From an uncultured Muribaculaceae bacterium (GTDB taxonomy: Bacteria > Bacteroidota > Bacteroidia > Bacteroidales > Muribaculaceae): a stretch of 5,580 nt of DNA. The notes under the pieces are model-generated. The model made no database searches. It worked only from the letters and a program-made list of their open reading frames with translations, and was not told the origin of the DNA. The stretch covers positions 1-5,580 of the forward strand of contig CAMWXQ010000091.1 of the NCBI GenBank assembly GCA_947178235.1, written 5' to 3'. Position 1 is the first letter of the stretch; each line of letters begins with the position of its first letter. The translations under genes were made by a program, and so were the position numbers. Of this stretch, positions 1 to 5,580 are shown one piece after another.

Positions 1-1780
1 AGTTGATGCCGAAGTTGTGCATGGTCCTCACGAGAGACGATGGAGATAGCTGGGATATGAGCCGAGCCGAGATCCAGTTGTTGGAGTTGGTGAGCGCCCA
101 GCGGAGGTCTACCATCTCCCCCACCCTTGCGGAGCCGGCATTTCGGGGAGCCCAAGTGCGTCCAGTCTCATCGGTCAGTACGGGCTGAGTGTTGGAGAAC
201 TGGTCGCAGGGGGTGAAGCCCTCCTCCATCGCATATGTATAGAGGAACGGCTTGACCGTCGAACCTATCTGACGGCGACCTGTGGAGACCATGTCGTACT
301 GGAAGTAGGAGAAATCGGGGCCTCCGACATAAGCCTTGATGTGGCCGTTCAGAGGATTCATTGCCATGAAGCCTGTGCGCAGGAAGTGCTTGTTGTACAG
401 GACTGAGTCGCGCGGTGTCATGACGGTGTCGACCGAGCCGTTGTAGGTGAAGACTTTCATCTCGCGCGGGGTGTTGAAAGCCTTGTCTATCTCGGCCCTC
501 GATGCTCCCGCCTTGACCATCATGCGGTAGCGGTCTGTATTGCGTATTGCATTGCGGACGAGGTGGTTGAGGCGGATTTCAGAGAGCTCAGCACGGTCTG
601 TGGTGTAGGGTGCGCTCTTGGTCCCGCGCTTCTCGCGGAAGAATGCGTTCTGCAAGTTGCCGCCGAGGTGCTCGGCCACGGCCTCCTCGGCATACTTCTG
701 CATACGCGAGTCGATGGTGGTGTAGATTTTCAGTCCGTCGGTGTAGATGTCATACTTCGAGCCGTCGGGCTTGGGATTCTTCTCGATCCACCCGAAGAGG
801 GGGTTGGTCTCCCATGCAATCGAGTCGTCGATGAATTTCTGGCTCTCCCACGCGCGGTAGTTGGAGCGTTCGGGACGCTTTGCGCGCAGCATCCTGCGCA
901 GTTCCTCGCGGAAGTATGGGGCGATGCCATCCTTGGCGTCGACGCGGTGGAAGTTCAGTGTGAGGGGGAGTTGTGAGAGCGAGTCGGCCTCGGCCTGGGT
1001 GAGACGCCCGGCCTTAACCATCTGACTGAACACTACGTTGCGGCGCTGACGTGTGCGCTCGTTCTGACGCACGGGGTTGTAGAACGAGGGATTCTTCACC
1101 ATACCCACGAGTGTGGCTGCCTCCTCGATGGACAGATCCTTCGGCTCCTTGCCGAAGTAGATGTGGGCTGCGCTCTTGATGCCAACGGCGTTGTAGAGGA
1201 AATCAAACTGGTTGAGGTACATTTTGATGATTTCCTCCTTCGAGTAGTATCTTTCGAGCTTGACGGCGATCATCCACTCGATAGGCTTCTGCATGGCGCG
1301 GGTCAGCAGGCCACTCGACGTGGGCGAGTAGAGCTGTTTGGCGAGCTGCTGGGTTAGCGTCGAGCCGCCGCCGGCATTCTTATTGCCCATGATGAGGGTC
1401 TTGACGAGGACGCGGGCGAGCCCTCGGGCATCGATGCCGGAGTGCTCCTCGAAGCGGACATCCTCGGTGGATATGAGGGCGTCGATGACGTAGGGGGAGA
1501 CTTCGTCGAAGTCGGCATAGACGCGGTTACCTGTGCCCGAGAAGTAGCGGCCGATCTCCTTGCCGTCAGCCGAGTAGAGGACGGATGCAAAGCGGTCGGT
1601 GGGGTTTTTCAACTCCTCGACAGGGGGCATGTATCCCACTACACCGTTGTAGACCAGGAACAGGAAGAGGAACACACCGACAACCACGGCTCCGAAGATG
1701 ATCCAGAGTGTGGCAATGAGGCCGCGGTGTGTCCGCTTGTTCTCGGGCTTATTATCTGTCTTATTCTGTGTCTTGGTCAT
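1..1780 (-). CDS. mrcA: Class A penicillin-binding protein (PBP1A type), 3' end outside window
   Basis: This bifunctional peptidoglycan synthase polymerises glycan strands from lipid II and cross-links stem peptides in the periplasm, anchored in the inner membrane. The visible 593 residues begin with a Lys-rich cytoplasmic tail (1-19) and one membrane anchor (about 20-45). The glycosyltransferase (GT51) domain has the EDxxFxxHxG motif with catalytic E106 (EDVRFEEHSG), GGSTLTQQLAKQ around 138-149, and KEEIIKMYLN at 181-190 with its conserved Glu. The transpeptidase domain has the active-site serine motif S507-T-V-K510 (GSTVKPF) and the SxN motif S566-N-N, spaced normally. The KTG motif and the C terminus lie beyond base 1. 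The frame is open throughout, with no frameshift found where I checked it. The ATG at 1778-1780 is the only Met between the upstream stop and the membrane anchor. It lies 19 bases after fcl and is probably co-transcribed with it. The PBP1A subtype is inferred from overall organisation. Confidence 0.95.
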   Translation of the reverse strand, partial: MTKTQNKTDNKPENKRTHRGLIATLWIIFGAVVVGVFLFLFLVYNGVVGYMPPVEELKNPTDRFASVLYSADGKEIGRYFSGTGNRVYADFDEVSPYVIDALISTEDVRFEEHSGIDARGLARVLVKTLIMGNKNAGGGSTLTQQLAKQLYSPTSSGLLTRAMQKPIEWMIAVKLERYYSKEEIIKMYLNQFDFLYNAVGIKSAAHIYFGKEPKDLSIEEAATLVGMVKNPSFYNPVRQNERTRQRRNVVFSQMVKAGRLTQAEADSLSQLPLTLNFHRVDAKDGIAPYFREELRRMLRAKRPERSNYRAWESQKFIDDSIAWETNPLFGWIEKNPKPDGSKYDIYTDGLKIYTTIDSRMQKYAEEAVAEHLGGNLQNAFFREKRGTKSAPYTTDRAELSEIRLNHLVRNAIRNTDRYRMMVKAGASRAEIDKAFNTPREMKVFTYNGSVDTVMTPRDSVLYNKHFLRTGFMAMNPLNGHIKAYVGGPDFSYFQYDMVSTGRRQIGSTVKPFLYTYAMEEGFTPCDQFSNTQPVLTDETGRTWAPRNAGSARVGEMVDLRWALTNSNNWISARLISQLSPSSLVRTMHNFGIN

Positions 1781-1799
1781 AAGGTTTTCCGGATTTGGT

Positions 1800-2741
1800 T
1801 CACCTCTCGGCCCTCATGGGGTTGTTGAGGAAGTCCTCGTAGGCGAGGCGGATGCCGTCGGGGAGCTCGGTGCGGTAGGTCCAGCCGAGACCCTTGGCCT
1901 TGGAGACGTCGAGCAGCTTGCGAGGAGTGCCATTGGGGCGAGTGGTGTCCCAGAGAATCTTTCCCTTGTAGCCTACGATCGAGGCCACGAGCTCAGTGAG
2001 TTCCTTGATCGTGAGTTCCTTGCCTGTACCGGCATTGACGGTCTCGTTGCCCGAATAATTGTTCATGAGGAAAACGCACAGATTGGCGAGGTCGTCGACA
2101 TAGAGGAACTCGCGCAGGGGGCTTCCGTCACCCCAGCAGGTCACCTCGGTCAGCCCCTGCTCCTTGGCTTCGTGGAAGCGGCGGATGAGTGCGGGGAGTA
2201 CATGTGAGTGCTCGGGATGATAATTGTCATTGGGGCCGTAGAGATTGGTGGGCATGACCGAGATGTAGTCTGTGCCGTACTGACGGTTGAGGTACTCGCA
2301 GTATTTGAGGCCCGAAATCTTAGCGAGGGCATATGCCTCGTTGGTCTGTTCGAGCGAGGATGTGAGCAGACAGCTCTCGGGCATCGGCTGAGGGGCCATG
2401 CGGGGATAGATACAGGAGGAGCCGAGGAATTCGAGCTTACGGCAGCCATTCTGCCACGCTGCGTGGATGACGTTCATTTCGAGCATCATGTTCTCGTACA
2501 TGAAGTCGGCAAGTGCGCTTTGGTTTGCCTCGATTCCGCCTACCTTGGCCGCGGCGAGGAATACATATTCGGGTTTTTCGGCCGCAAAAAAGTCATTTAC
2601 GGCCTGCTGGTTGGTGAGGTCAAGTTCTTTATGGGTGCGGGTGATGATGTTCTCGTACCCCTGGCGTCGCAGTTCGCGCACGATGGCCGAGCCGACCATA
2701 CCGCGGTGACCCGCAACATATATCTTGGCGTTCTTTTCCAT
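1800..2741 (-). CDS. fcl: GDP-L-fucose synthase (GDP-4-keto-6-deoxy-D-mannose epimerase/reductase)
   Basis: This cytoplasmic enzyme carries out the last step of de novo GDP-L-fucose synthesis: 3,5-epimerisation and NADPH-dependent reduction of GDP-4-keto-6-deoxymannose. The product donates fucose to surface polysaccharides and, in Bacteroidales, to glycoproteins. The 313-residue length is near E. coli Fcl (321). It is an extended short-chain dehydrogenase. The N-terminal nucleotide-binding loop is GHRGMVG (11-17). The catalytic Ser108 is in LGSSCIYP and the YxxxK pair is Y137/K141 (YALAK). C110 and H180 match the acid/base residues of the E. coli enzyme, with numbering shifted by one. The family blocks AAAKVGGI (63-70), [12 protein letters not shown] (163-174) and [10 protein letters not shown] are present. 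The ATG at 2739-2741 gives the typical [14 protein letters not shown] start. gmd, which supplies its substrate, is not adjacent in this window. mrcA follows after 19 bases. Confidence 0.97.
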   Translation of the reverse strand: MEKNAKIYVAGHRGMVGSAIVRELRRQGYENIITRTHKELDLTNQQAVNDFFAAEKPEYVFLAAAKVGGIEANQSALADFMYENMMLEMNVIHAAWQNGCRKLEFLGSSCIYPRMAPQPMPESCLLTSSLEQTNEAYALAKISGLKYCEYLNRQYGTDYISVMPTNLYGPNDNYHPEHSHVLPALIRRFHEAKEQGLTEVTCWGDGSPLREFLYVDDLANLCVFLMNNYSGNETVNAGTGKELTIKELTELVASIVGYKGKILWDTTRPNGTPRKLLDVSKAKGLGWTYRTELPDGIRLAYEDFLNNPMRAER

Positions 2742-2761
2742 ATCTTATGAGTTTCAATCTG

Positions 2762-2769
2762 CAAAGATA
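2762..2769 (-). promoter_or_regulatory. Bacteroidota-type -7 promoter box for fcl
   Basis: The minus strand reads TATCTTTG followed by C, an exact match to the Bacteroidota primary-sigma -7 consensus TAnnTTTG. It sits 20 bases before the fcl ATG, which would give a very short leader. No good TTTG or TTG -33 element is found at the usual 19-21 base spacing. The nearest TTTG (2802-2805) is about 32 bases away and falls inside the inverted repeat. The box probably drives fcl and the penicillin-binding protein gene after it. Confidence 0.55.
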
Positions 2770-2789
2770 GGCATTTTCCGCCACATTCA

Positions 2790-2815
2790 CCCCCATTTTA
2801 ACAAATGTTAGGGGG
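2790..2815. repeat. Inverted repeat directly after hepT stop
   Basis: On the plus strand the sequence reads CCCCC, ATTT, TAACA, AA, TGTTA, GGGGG. The outer arms (2790-2794 and 2811-2815) and the inner arms (2799-2803 and 2806-2810) are each perfect inverted repeats, with a four-base bulge on one side. On the minus strand the hairpin begins at the first base after the hepT stop codon. It could stop or slow transcription leaving hepT. No T tract follows on the minus strand (TGAATGTGG), so it is not a standard Rho-independent terminator. It also lies where the -33 region of the fcl promoter would be expected, so a protein-binding operator is an alternative. Confidence 0.5.
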
Positions 2816-3157
2816 CTACTCGCTTTCAAGCAATCCCGACACCTCCTGTTTGAGCAAAGGAAGATGATTGATGACAATTCCCCATATAATATCGGGTTTG
2901 AGCGAGTCGTAGGCGTGTATCACAAAGTTTCTCGTATCAACTACTTTCCGAGCTGCCGTGATCTCTACATGAGGATTGATTTTGAGGACTTGGTTCATCG
3001 CCTCGCCCATAATCTCTATGTTCCTCTCTATGCCTCGTCTGAGTAAGGTGTCGTTGCAGAATGTAGCATATAGCCTGGGGCGGTTTTCAAGGAACGATTC
3101 TATTTCGAGAATCGCCGACAGTATATCAGACAGGTATTTCCGTTGCTTCCTATCCAT
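2816..3157 (-). CDS. hepT: HepT-like HEPN-domain toxin (DUF86)
   Basis: This 113-residue protein is predicted to be an all-helical HEPN-fold ribonuclease, the toxin partner of the nucleotidyltransferase encoded just upstream. The HEPN active-site motif RX4HXY is intact: R76, H81, Y83 (RNFVIHAY). In studied HepT proteins this Tyr is the residue AMPylated by MntA. The other family block, RGIERNIEIMGEA at about 41-53, is also present. Length matches the usual 110-140 residues. The start ATG at 3155-3157 lies inside the end of mntA; the shared eight bases contain both the hepT start and the mntA TAG stop. With every catalytic residue present the toxin should be active, so it probably depends on mntA for control. 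It ends in TAG, directly followed by an inverted repeat. The RNA target cannot be told from sequence; some homologues cleave mRNA and others trim tRNA ends. Confidence 0.9.
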   Translation of the reverse strand: MDRKQRKYLSDILSAILEIESFLENRPRLYATFCNDTLLRRGIERNIEIMGEAMNQVLKINPHVEITAARKVVDTRNFVIHAYDSLKPDIIWGIVINHLPLLKQEVSGLLESE

Positions 3158-3452
3158 AAATGAGGTGTTTGGTCTCTTCGAGTTCTTCCTTGAAATAGGG
3201 ATTCTTTACCGCAGACTCGTCAACCAAATCCACATCCCGGCCAAACAAGGCTTTGAGAGCATAATAAAAGTCAAAGTAGTTGTCGGCATAGTCGTCATGG
3301 CCAACCTCCGAGTTGAAGTCTACGAGAATATCGACATCACTGTCATCATTGAAGCGCGGGGTCAGTATTGACCCGAAGGCATAGAGCTTACGCACCTTAT
3401 ACTTGCGGCATAAGGCAAATAGCTTCTGTATATTGTCATTGATGAGATGCAT
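3150..3452 (-). CDS. mntA: MntA-like minimal nucleotidyltransferase antitoxin
   Basis: This 100-residue cytoplasmic protein is a minimal nucleotidyltransferase of the DNA polymerase beta superfamily. In characterised MntA/HepT systems the antitoxin transfers AMP groups from ATP to a tyrosine of HepT and so inactivates it. The signature GSX10DXD is exact: G27-S28, ten residues, D39-V40-D41. A third probable metal-binding acid is D75 in GRDVDLVDE. The strand before the motif (KLYAFGS) and the acidic C-terminal tail (ELEETKHLIYG) are typical of the family. The ATG at 3450-3452 is the only start after the in-frame lptG stop. No convincing Shine-Dalgarno sequence is visible, as is usual for Bacteroidota. 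The gene starts 6 bases after lptG in the same frame and overlaps hepT by 8 bases, so translation of all three is probably coupled. GC content is lower than in neighbouring genes. Function is inferred from motifs and pairing. Confidence 0.9.
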   Translation of the reverse strand: MHLINDNIQKLFALCRKYKVRKLYAFGSILTPRFNDDSDVDILVDFNSEVGHDDYADNYFDFYYALKALFGRDVDLVDESAVKNPYFKEELEETKHLIYG

Positions 3453-3458
3453 ATGTTG

Positions 3459-4529
3459 TCAGCGGTGGGAGACGCGGTTGTAGAGGATGATGGCGATGAT
3501 GGCGTAGAGGATGTTGGGTATCCACATGGCTACCATCGGGCTTGTGGCGCCGGAGATGGCGAAGGTCGAGGTGACGGTCATGAAGAGGATGTAGCTGAAA
3601 CTCAACACGAGGCCGATGCCGATGTTGACGCCCATGCCACCCTTGACCTTGCGCGATGAGAGGGCCATGCCGATGACGGTGAGGATGAAGGCGGCAGCCG
3701 TCATGGCGTAGCGGCGGTAGTTCTCGATCTCGAAGCTCTTGATATTGGCCACGCCGCGCTCCTTCTGTCTCTCGATGTATTCGCGCAACTCGGGCGAGGT
3801 CATGGTCTCGTGGTCATTCTTGGAGATGAGGAAGTCGCGGGGCTCGAAGGGGATGATGGTGTCGAGGCGGAGACCGCGGCGGATCTTCTCGCGGTGGCCG
3901 TCGAAGTCGCGTATCATGTAGTCGCGGACGGTCCAGTTGTGCAGGGTGTCCCAACGTATCGACTGGGAGGTGAGACGGGAGACAAGTCGCTTGCCGTCAA
4001 ATTTTTCGAGCGAGAATTTGTAGCCTGTCTTTTGGAGGTTGTCGTAGCGCGACATGTAGGCTATCTCGTCCTTAGCCACCTGCAACTGGATATTGGTCCC
4101 GTAGTCTATACGCTTGTTCTTAACATAGGTGTTGGTATAGTCTATGCGCTTGATGTTGGCGGGAGGGATGATGTAGGCGGACAATATATAAGTGGCGGCG
4201 GCGATGACGGCAGCCGAAATCATATATGGGCGCAGGAGGCGGTTGTAGCTCATGCCCGTGGATAGCATGGCTATGATTTCACTGTTGTCGGCGAGCTTGG
4301 AAGTGAAGAAGATTACGGCAATGAAGGTGAAGAGGGGGCTGAACTGGTTGGCGAAGTACGGCAGGAAGTTGAGGAAGTAGTCGAAGACGGTGGCTCGGAG
4401 GGGAGCTTTGAGGAACGCGTCGAGCTTCTCGTTGATGTCGAACATCACCGTGATGGCCAGGATGAGCGCGATGGCAAAGACGTATGTGCCAAGGAACTTG
4501 CGGATTATGTACCAGTCGAGTATCTTCAC
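3459..4529 (-). CDS. lptG: LPS export ABC transporter permease, LptG/LptF (YjgP/YjgQ) family
   Basis: This inner-membrane permease belongs to the LptB2FG machine that extracts lipopolysaccharide from the inner membrane and passes it to the periplasmic Lpt bridge. The protein has 356 residues, close to the 360 or so of E. coli LptG. Three hydrophobic segments lie at the N terminus (about 11-30, 55-75, 102-121) and three at the C terminus (about 274-291, 299-321, 332-350). Between them, about 122-273, is a hydrophilic region matching the periplasmic jellyroll domain. The family coupling-helix region is clear at about 82-100 (NSEIIAMLSTGMSYNRLLR). The start MKILDWYIIRKF is family-typical and is encoded by GTG (4527-4529). 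No ATG lies between it and the in-frame tgt stop, so GTG is the best start. Which of LptF or LptG it is cannot be fully settled, and the partner permease is not in the window. mntA follows after 6 bases. Confidence 0.92.
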   Translation of the reverse strand: MKILDWYIIRKFLGTYVFAIALILAITVMFDINEKLDAFLKAPLRATVFDYFLNFLPYFANQFSPLFTFIAVIFFTSKLADNSEIIAMLSTGMSYNRLLRPYMISAAVIAAATYILSAYIIPPANIKRIDYTNTYVKNKRIDYGTNIQLQVAKDEIAYMSRYDNLQKTGYKFSLEKFDGKRLVSRLTSQSIRWDTLHNWTVRDYMIRDFDGHREKIRRGLRLDTIIPFEPRDFLISKNDHETMTSPELREYIERQKERGVANIKSFEIENYRRYAMTAAAFILTVIGMALSSRKVKGGMGVNIGIGLVLSFSYILFMTVTSTFAISGATSPMVAMWIPNILYAIIAIILYNRVSHR

Positions 4530-4565
4530 CTTTCGGGGGGACGGACAGGGAGTTGTTCGGTGGGG

Positions 4566-5580
4566 TTATAGGCGGCGGGTGACGTCGATGACCATCTGCT
4601 CTTTCCACGCCTTGAAGTCACCGGCCTCGATATGGCGGCGAGCTTCACGCGTGAGCCAAAGATAGAAGGCGAGGTTGTGGATGGAGGCTATCTGCAAGGC
4701 CAGTATCTCGTCGGCGATGAAGAGGTGGCGAAGGTAGGCGCGCGAGTATGCGCGGTCGACGTAGCTCGGGCCATCCTCCTGAATGGGCGAGAAGTCGTCG
4801 GCCCACTTGCGGTTGCGCATATTCATGATGCCGTGGCGGGTGAAGAGCATACCGTTGCGGCCATTGCGTGTGGGCATCACGCAGTCCATCATGTCGACGC
4901 CACGGTCGATGGCTTCGAGGATATTGGCGGGGGTGCCGACCCCCATGAGGTAGCGGGGACGGTCCTTGGGGAGAATCTCGTTGACGACCTCGATCATCTC
5001 GTACATCTTCTCGGTGGGTTCGCCGACGGCGAGGCCGCCGATGGCATTGCCCTCGGCGCCGAGGTCGGCCACATGCTTGGCAGCCTCGCGGCGCAGTTCG
5101 GGATAGACGACGCCCTGAACGATGGGGAAGAAGGTCTGCGAGTGGCCGTAGAGGGGTTCGGTCTCGCGGAAGTGCTTCCAGCCTCGTTCGAGCCACCGTT
5201 TGGTGAGCTGCAAGGACTTCTTTGCATACTGGAAGTCAGCGGTTCCGGGAGGACACTCGTCGAGGGCCATCATTATGTCCGAGCCGAGGACACGCTGGAT
5301 GTCGACGACACGCTCGGGCGTGAAGATGTGCTTCGAGCCGTCGATGTGGCTGCGGAACGTAGCGCCCTCTTCGTTGAGCTTGCGGTTGGATGCGAGGGAG
5401 AAGACCTGGAATCCGCCGCTGTCGGTGAGAATGGGGCGTTTCCAGCCGTTGAATTTGTGCAGGCCTCCCGCCTTCTCGATTATCTCCATGCCGGGGCGGA
5501 GATAGAGGTGATACGTATTGCCGAGTATAATCTGCGCTATTACGTCATCTTCTAGATCGTGGAGGTGTACGGCCTTGACG
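4566..5580 (-). CDS. tgt: Queuine/preQ1 tRNA-guanine transglycosylase, 5' end outside window
   Basis: This enzyme exchanges guanine-34 in the anticodon wobble position of GUN tRNAs (Asp, Asn, His, Tyr) for the queuosine precursor preQ1, in the cytoplasm. The reading frame is open to the window edge. Upstream of the first internal Met (5487-5489) it still encodes typical TGT sequence, including QIILGNTYHLYLRPG, so that Met is not the start and the true start lies beyond 5580. Visible motifs are TDSGGFQVFSL, whose Asp (5421-5423) is the conserved active-site acid, GGLAVGEP, and DCVMPTRNGRNG, whose Asp (4884-4886) corresponds to the catalytic nucleophile. The C-terminal YSRAYLRHL and IHNLAFY blocks are present. 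The CxCxxC zinc ligands expected just before YSRAYLRHL are absent (FSPIQEDGPSYVDRAYSR instead), although the later His is kept. About 337 residues are visible of the usual 375 or so. It ends in TAA, 36 bases before the permease gene, in a pairing I recall as common in Bacteroidota. Confidence 0.96.
   Translation of the reverse strand, partial: VKAVHLHDLEDDVIAQIILGNTYHLYLRPGMEIIEKAGGLHKFNGWKRPILTDSGGFQVFSLASNRKLNEEGATFRSHIDGSKHIFTPERVVDIQRVLGSDIMMALDECPPGTADFQYAKKSLQLTKRWLERGWKHFRETEPLYGHSQTFFPIVQGVVYPELRREAAKHVADLGAEGNAIGGLAVGEPTEKMYEMIEVVNEILPKDRPRYLMGVGTPANILEAIDRGVDMMDCVMPTRNGRNGMLFTRHGIMNMRNRKWADDFSPIQEDGPSYVDRAYSRAYLRHLFIADEILALQIASIHNLAFYLWLTREARRHIEAGDFKAWKEQMVIDVTRRL

Noticed and set aside
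1698..2750. Plus-strand open frames opposite fcl and the start of mrcA (1698-2207 and 2208-2750)
   Set aside because: Both are complements of well-supported minus-strand genes, and neither shows a family motif.
2790..2815. Calling the repeat a standard Rho-independent terminator
   Set aside because: No run of T follows the stem on the minus strand, and no gene reads towards it on the plus strand. It is therefore listed only as an inverted repeat.
3810..4265. 151-residue plus-strand open frame opposite lptG
   Set aside because: It lies wholly within lptG, whose membrane segments and family motif are clear. Its composition is that of a complement shadow.
5487..5489. Using this ATG as the tgt start
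   Set aside because: The frame upstream of it continues to the window edge with conserved TGT sequence (GNTYHLYLRPG), so it is an internal Met.
4632..5555. 307-residue plus-strand open frame opposite tgt
   Set aside because: It is antisense to a clear, motif-complete TGT. Its translation is rich in Val, Gly, Glu and Asp with no recognisable domain, as expected from the high-GC complement of a real gene.

Overview
The window looks like a chromosomal segment from a Bacteroidota, most likely Bacteroidales. Three things suggest this: the character of the proteins, a TATCTTTG-type -7 box ahead of fcl, and the absence of clear Shine-Dalgarno sequences. Coding sequence outside the toxin-antitoxin pair appears to be roughly 55-63% GC in the lines I counted by hand, which points to one of the higher-GC gut lineages; I cannot name a genus. 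All six recognised genes lie on the minus strand, so the biological order runs from high to low coordinates. Both end genes run off the window.

In transcription order: (1) tgt, queuine/preQ1 tRNA-ribosyltransferase, 5' end missing (5580-4566); (2) an LptG/LptF-family LPS-export permease starting at GTG (4529-3459); (3) mntA, a minimal nucleotidyltransferase antitoxin (3452-3150), overlapping by 8 bases (4) hepT, its HEPN-domain toxin (3157-2816); (5) a 74-base gap with an inverted repeat just after hepT and a Bacteroidota-type -7 box; (6) fcl, GDP-L-fucose synthase (2741-1800); (7) a class A penicillin-binding protein (PBP1A type), 3' end missing (1780-1).

There seem to be two transcription units. 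tgt-lptG-mntA-hepT are tightly spaced (36-base gap, 6-base gap, 8-base overlap) and probably co-transcribed. fcl-mrcA (19-base gap) probably start from the promoter in the fcl leader. Most genes serve the envelope: LPS export, fucose donor synthesis for surface glycans, and peptidoglycan polymerisation. tgt is a tRNA-modification housekeeping gene. The mntA-hepT pair is the one accessory element. It is clearly lower in GC (about 47%) than its neighbours and appears inserted between core genes.

I see no undescribed multi-gene system. The points most worth a second look are the TGT that lacks the usual zinc-binding cysteines, the MntA/HepT module tucked in frame behind lptG, and the inverted repeat between hepT and fcl. 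Every stretch longer than 100 bases is accounted for by a gene. There are no tRNA or rRNA genes, CRISPR arrays or insertion sequences.
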